DNA of 36,896 nucleotides, from positions 1 to 36,896 of the forward strand of contig CACJWV010000005.1 in the NCBI GenBank assembly GCA_902597195.1. The letters are read 5' to 3'. Of the stretch, positions 34,013 through 36,896 are shown piece by piece. How positions within the stretch are numbered: the stretch's first letter is position 1; every line of letters begins with the position of its first letter. The translations under genes and the position numbers were made by a program. The stretch comes from an uncultured Bacteroidota bacterium. GTDB lineage: Bacteria > Bacteroidota > Bacteroidia > Flavobacteriales > BACL11. The notes beneath the pieces were generated by a model. It worked only from the letters and a program-made list of their open reading frames with translations, ran no database searches and had not been told where the DNA came from.

Positions 34013-35620
34013 AAACGATGTTCTTCTATTTATAGCTCTACCCCTATCTGTTTTATTATCATCAATTGGCTTATCTTCTCCGTATCCTTTAAAAGTAATC
34101 CTATCCACAAGTAAACTGTCTCTTTCTATAATGTAATTATATACAGATTTAGCTCTTAACTCTGATAGCTTTAAATTATAATCATAATTACCAACATTAT
34201 CAGTATGTCCTTGAATTTCAATTTCTAAATTTTCATATTTTTTTAGATTTGAAATTAATTCATCAATATCAGAGAATGATGAATTTATCAGAGTAAATGA
34301 GTTAGTTTCAAATTGTATGTTATTTAATATAATTTCACTATTGTTTGAGCTAAGAATTTCTCTTTCAATTGATAAAATATTATTCGGTCTGATAGAATCG
34401 TTTATTAGAACAGTGTAAATATCATGTTGATTATCAAAACGATCTGTTGAGTAATAGGCAGTTTTTCCGTCAGAGGAAACAAAAAAACAATTTTCTTCTT
34501 TAAAGCTATTAATTGATGGTCCTAGATTCACTGGCTTTTCAAACATTGAAGCTATATTTTTTCTTCTGGAAATATAAATATCGTAATTTCCAAAGCCAAT
34601 ATGGCCATCAGAGGCAAAATATAAAGTTTGATTATCAAAATGAATAAAAGGTGTCATTTCATCCCTTTTAGTGTTAATTATTGAACCTAGGTTAACTGGA
34701 CTACTAAAGCCGTTTGTGGTAAGTTCAGACATCCAGATATCTTTTCCTCCAAAACCACCTGGCCTATCACTTACAAAGTATAAATACTTGTTGTCTGGAG
34801 AAAAGCATGCTTGTGACTCCCAATGCTTGGTATTTATTTTTGGTCCCGCATTAAATATTTCACCATCAGAATTCATGAAATAAATATCACATCTTCCATA
34901 ACCCTCTCTTCTATTACAAGATGTAAAAACAAAAGTTGACTTGTCAGAAGTAAGATTAACAGCACCTTCATTATTACTGGAATTAATTGAACCTAAAGAG
35001 GATGCCTCAGTCCAAAAAATTGAATCTTTTTTTGAAACATAAATATCTTCGTCATAAATATCGTCTTTATTTAGTATCCTTCTCGTAAAAAGAAGTAAGC
35101 TATCATCTAATGAGAGAACTGGAAAATACTCAGAAAATGAAGTATTTACATTTGAATTTAATTTAATTGGTTGATTGGTTGAGTAAATATTAATTAATTG
35201 ATTTATTGAAAATAAACAAGATTTAATTTTTAAGTTTAAATCAGATGAATCAAACTGACCATTTTTAACTTCACTAATAATCTTTCTAAAATTTTCAAGT
35301 GCTTCTTTATAGAAGCCATATTTATAAAACAGATTTCCGATTTCTAAATATGCTTTGTTGTTAAGAAAACTATAGCTATTTTGTAAATATTCTGCTGATT
35401 TTATAATCTGATTGTTTTTCTCAAAACACTTTGAAGCTAGTAAATAAGGAGCTTTCCAACTAGGGTTTTCCTTAATAATTTTATTACAAATTTCAATGGA
35501 TTTTTTATATTTCTCTTTTTGCATTAAAGAAACTGCTTTATCGTAGCTTTTGTAATCATTTTTTTGACTAAAACCTAGTATTGGAATAAACAACATTATG
35601 GTGAGTAGTCTACAAATCAT
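33995..35620 (-). CDS. TPR-PD40-OmpA envelope protein (PorE-like)
   Basis: This 541-residue exported protein has a signal peptide (MICRLLTIMLFIPILGFSQ). TPR-like helices follow (about 20-115, with YKKSIEICNKIIKENPSW), then PD40/WD40-like beta-propeller blades (about 150-415, with FSPDNKYLYFVSDRPGGFGG and FDNQTLYFASDGHIGFGNYD). A C-terminal OmpA peptidoglycan-binding domain closes it (about 430-541, with EIEIQGHTDNVGN, LSELRAKSVYNY and GRAINRRT). This domain order is that of PorE, the T9SS part that contacts peptidoglycan, but the small CRD fold found between propeller and OmpA domain in PorE is not obvious here. I start it at ATG 35620, which overlaps the queE TGA as ATGA; a longer frame to 35662 would put 14 residues before the signal peptide. 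Confidence 0.85.
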   Translation of the reverse strand: MICRLLTIMLFIPILGFSQKNDYKSYDKAVSLMQKEKYKKSIEICNKIIKENPSWKAPYLLASKCFEKNNQIIKSAEYLQNSYSFLNNKAYLEIGNLFYKYGFYKEALENFRKIISEVKNGQFDSSDLNLKIKSCLFSINQLINIYSTNQPIKLNSNVNTSFSEYFPVLSLDDSLLLFTRRILNKDDIYDEDIYVSKKDSIFWTEASSLGSINSSNNEGAVNLTSDKSTFVFTSCNRREGYGRCDIYFMNSDGEIFNAGPKINTKHWESQACFSPDNKYLYFVSDRPGGFGGKDIWMSELTTNGFSSPVNLGSIINTKRDEMTPFIHFDNQTLYFASDGHIGFGNYDIYISRRKNIASMFEKPVNLGPSINSFKEENCFFVSSDGKTAYYSTDRFDNQHDIYTVLINDSIRPNNILSIEREILSSNNSEIILNNIQFETNSFTLINSSFSDIDELISNLKKYENLEIEIQGHTDNVGNYDYNLKLSELRAKSVYNYIIERDSLLVDRITFKGYGEDKPIDDNKTDRGRAINRRTSFLIKNF

Positions 35621-36249
35621 GGGATATTCATATATTTCTGCGTTTGTAATGAAATTTTCCATTTAGAATTGCTCTTAACGTAATCAATAATCCTTGGAAG
35701 AATAATTTTACTTTTACTCCATTCAGGTTGAAGGTACATGAAGCAGCCTCTTTTTAGCTTATTGCTTTGTATTTCTGCCCATTTAAAATCATGATTATTT
35801 TGGATAATAACTTTAAGCTCATTACAGTCAGCATAAAAATTATCAATAACATTAGTATTTTTTTTTGGTGATAAACATATCCAATCAAAAGTACCTGTCA
35901 GCGGATAAGCCCCCGATGTTTCTAAGTTAATTTTAAACTTGTTTTTTTTGAGCAAGTTGGTAAGAGGTTCAAGATTGTACATGAGTGGTTCACCTCCAGT
36001 AATTACTACATTATCACATATATTATGATCGAGTTCTTTTAATATGTCTTCTATTTTTGTCAATGGATGTAATTCTGCATCCCAACTCTCTTTTACATCA
36101 CACCAATGACAACCAACATCACAACCTCCAATTCTTAAAAAATAAGAAGGTATTCCTGAAAAATAACCTTCACCTTGGATAGTATAAAAAGATTCCATTA
36201 GAGGTAGTGCTAATCCAGAATCTATTTCATTTTTATTATTATCAAACAC
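35617..36249 (-). CDS. queE: 7-carboxy-7-deazaguanine synthase (radical SAM)
   Basis: QueE converts 6-carboxytetrahydropterin to 7-carboxy-7-deazaguanine in queuosine synthesis. The 210 residues carry MESFYTIQGEGYFSG (18-32), the QueE-type C43-x3-C47-x2-C50 cluster motif (GGCDVGCHWCDVKESW), VVITGGEPLMYNL for SAM binding, and a Bacteroidota-type C-terminus (RGCFMYLQPEWSKS). The start is GTG at 36249-36247. It is supported by the TATTTTTG box ending four bases upstream, and the protein N-terminus fits relatives. The stop overlaps the next gene by ATGA. No other queuosine gene is in the window. Confidence 0.93.
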   Translation of the reverse strand: MFDNNKNEIDSGLALPLMESFYTIQGEGYFSGIPSYFLRIGGCDVGCHWCDVKESWDAELHPLTKIEDILKELDHNICDNVVITGGEPLMYNLEPLTNLLKKNKFKINLETSGAYPLTGTFDWICLSPKKNTNVIDNFYADCNELKVIIQNNHDFKWAEIQSNKLKRGCFMYLQPEWSKSKIILPRIIDYVKSNSKWKISLQTQKYMNIP

Positions 36250-36253
36250 CTTA

Positions 36254-36261
36254 CAAAAATA
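36254..36261 (-). promoter_or_regulatory. -7 box TATTTTTG, 4 nt before the GTG start of queE
   Basis: On the minus strand TATTTTTG, then TAAG, then GTG at 36249. The same spacing as at ATG-started genes in this window decides for the GTG start. Confidence 0.55.
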
Positions 36262-36282
36262 TGTATTTCTACTTAAGAATAG

Positions 36283-36290
36283 TATCTTTG
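36283..36290 (+). promoter_or_regulatory. -7 box TATCTTTG upstream of ftcD
   Basis: TATCTTTG matches TAnnTTTG exactly and ends 18 bases before the ftcD ATG, giving a predicted leader of about 13 bases. It is divergent from the queE box, in a 59-base gap. Confidence 0.5.
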
Positions 36291-36308
36291 TTTAATAGAT
36301 AAAACATC

Positions 36309-36896
36309 ATGAAAAAACTAATTGAGTGTGTCCCAAATATTTCTGAGGGAAGAGATAAAGAAAAAATAGAATTAATTTCAAAAGTTGTTGAAAAAGTTGA
36401 GGGAGTAAAATTATTGAATGTAGATCCTGGAAATGCAACGAATAGAACTGTAATAACTTTTATAGGTGAGCCTCAAAATGTAATTGATGCTGCTTTTTTA
36501 TTAGTTAAAACCGCACAAGAAAATATAGATATGTCTAGTCATAAAGGGGAACATCCAAGAATGGGAGCTACGGACGTATGTCCTTTAGTACCAATCTCAA
36601 ACATTACTATGCAAGAAACTGTTGAGTGGGCTCAAAAGCTAGCAAAAAAGATTGGTAATGAATTAGGCATACCTGTTTACTGTTATGAAGAAGCAGCAAC
36701 CAAAGCAGAAAGAAAAAATCTTGCAAACTGTAGAAGTGGTGAATATGAGGCCATGTCAAAAAAAATTGAAACCAAAGAGTGGAAGCCTGATTATGGTCCA
36801 GATAAATTTAATGAAACAGTTAAAAAATCTGGTGTCACTGCTGTAGGGGCTAGAGATTTTTTGATTGCATATAATGTCAATCTGAACACTACTTCA
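36309..36896 (+). CDS. ftcD: Glutamate formimidoyltransferase (5' part; runs off the window)
   Basis: I translated the first 196 codons by hand; no stop is reached. The protein opens MKKLIECVPNISEGRDKEKI and contains SSHKGEHPRMGATDVCPLVP (77-96), where H82 matches the catalytic His of the formimidoyltransferase family, and later VYCYEEAATKAERKNLA. The enzyme moves the formimino group from formiminoglutamate to tetrahydrofolate at the end of the histidine degradation route that includes urocanase. Whether a cyclodeaminase domain is fused downstream cannot be seen. hutI and hutH are not in the window; they may lie just to the right. Confidence 0.93.
   Translation, partial: MKKLIECVPNISEGRDKEKIELISKVVEKVEGVKLLNVDPGNATNRTVITFIGEPQNVIDAAFLLVKTAQENIDMSSHKGEHPRMGATDVCPLVPISNITMQETVEWAQKLAKKIGNELGIPVYCYEEAATKAERKNLANCRSGEYEAMSKKIETKEWKPDYGPDKFNETVKKSGVTAVGARDFLIAYNVNLNTTS

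Noticed and set aside
35621-35662. Longer N-terminus for the OmpA-like protein
   Set aside because: It would put 14 non-conserved residues before a clean signal peptide. ATG 35620 overlaps the queE stop as ATGA, a normal coupling.
1-36896. Mobile element, CRISPR array, tRNA/rRNA, defence or biosynthetic island
   Set aside because: Reading both strands I found no transposase, integrase, direct-repeat array, tRNA-like fold or non-housekeeping gene block. Codon use and gene content look uniform throughout.

Overview
The window looks like a chromosomal piece of a marine-type, genome-streamlined member of the Bacteroidota (Flavobacteriales-like). The DNA is very AT-rich and genes are packed with overlaps of a few bases. 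There are no Shine-Dalgarno leaders. Promoter-like boxes match the Bacteroidota -7 element TAnnTTTG. Several gene families are typical of the phylum: a CHU_C / gliding-motility-associated C-terminal domain protein (type IX secretion cargo), a TPR-PD40-OmpA protein resembling PorE, the long urocanase form, the Bacteroidota variant of Lgt, an OstA-like protein, and a guaB-PpiC-lipoprotein-SurA-MoxR cluster. No stretch over about 100 bases lacks a gene. I saw no tRNA, rRNA, CRISPR, insertion sequence or phage gene.

Layout from left to right. 1-248 (-) is the start of a PLP enzyme (ACC deaminase/D-cysteine desulfhydrase family). It diverges from a small Cys-rich DUF5522-like gene overlapping hutU (284-2432, +). 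2442-5501 (-) holds pheT, split into two frames, followed by an AlkA-like DNA glycosylase. 5534-7087 (-) is a family-5 solute-binding lipoprotein, divergent from mtaB-lgt (7160-9596, +). An SSS symporter (9577-11001, -) diverges from recR, then a 2-oxoacid dehydrogenase E2, a DnaQ-like exonuclease and a FAH-family enzyme (11055-14460, +). 14453-21493 (-) is a tightly coupled run guaB-ppiC-lipoprotein-surA-moxR-def. 21551-27261 (-) holds a giant CHU_C protein, an Nramp-related transporter and a FabK/nitronate monooxygenase-like enzyme. 27315-34012 (+) is glyA-rel/spoT, then fur-purA-ostA-like. 33995-36249 (-) is queE followed by the TPR-PD40-OmpA gene. 36309 to the end (+) is the start of ftcD.

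Most content is core metabolism, translation quality control, envelope biogenesis and stress signalling. hutU and ftcD, at opposite ends, both belong to histidine degradation. Lgt, the OstA-like protein, the SurA/PpiC chaperones and the OmpA-like protein all serve the envelope, and two lipoproteins here are presumably Lgt substrates.

Two observations stand out. First, a 40-base stretch of hutU (2189-2228) is repeated exactly, in inverted orientation, inside pheT (4180-4219), exactly where the pheT reading frame breaks. It is either a local assembly chimera or a template-switch insertion in an essential gene. Second, nine gene starts have a TAnnTTTG box whose last G lies only 3-4 bases before the start codon. 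The inferred transcription start then falls on or next to the start codon, so these genes would make leaderless mRNAs. I did not find a convincing new defence or mobile system.
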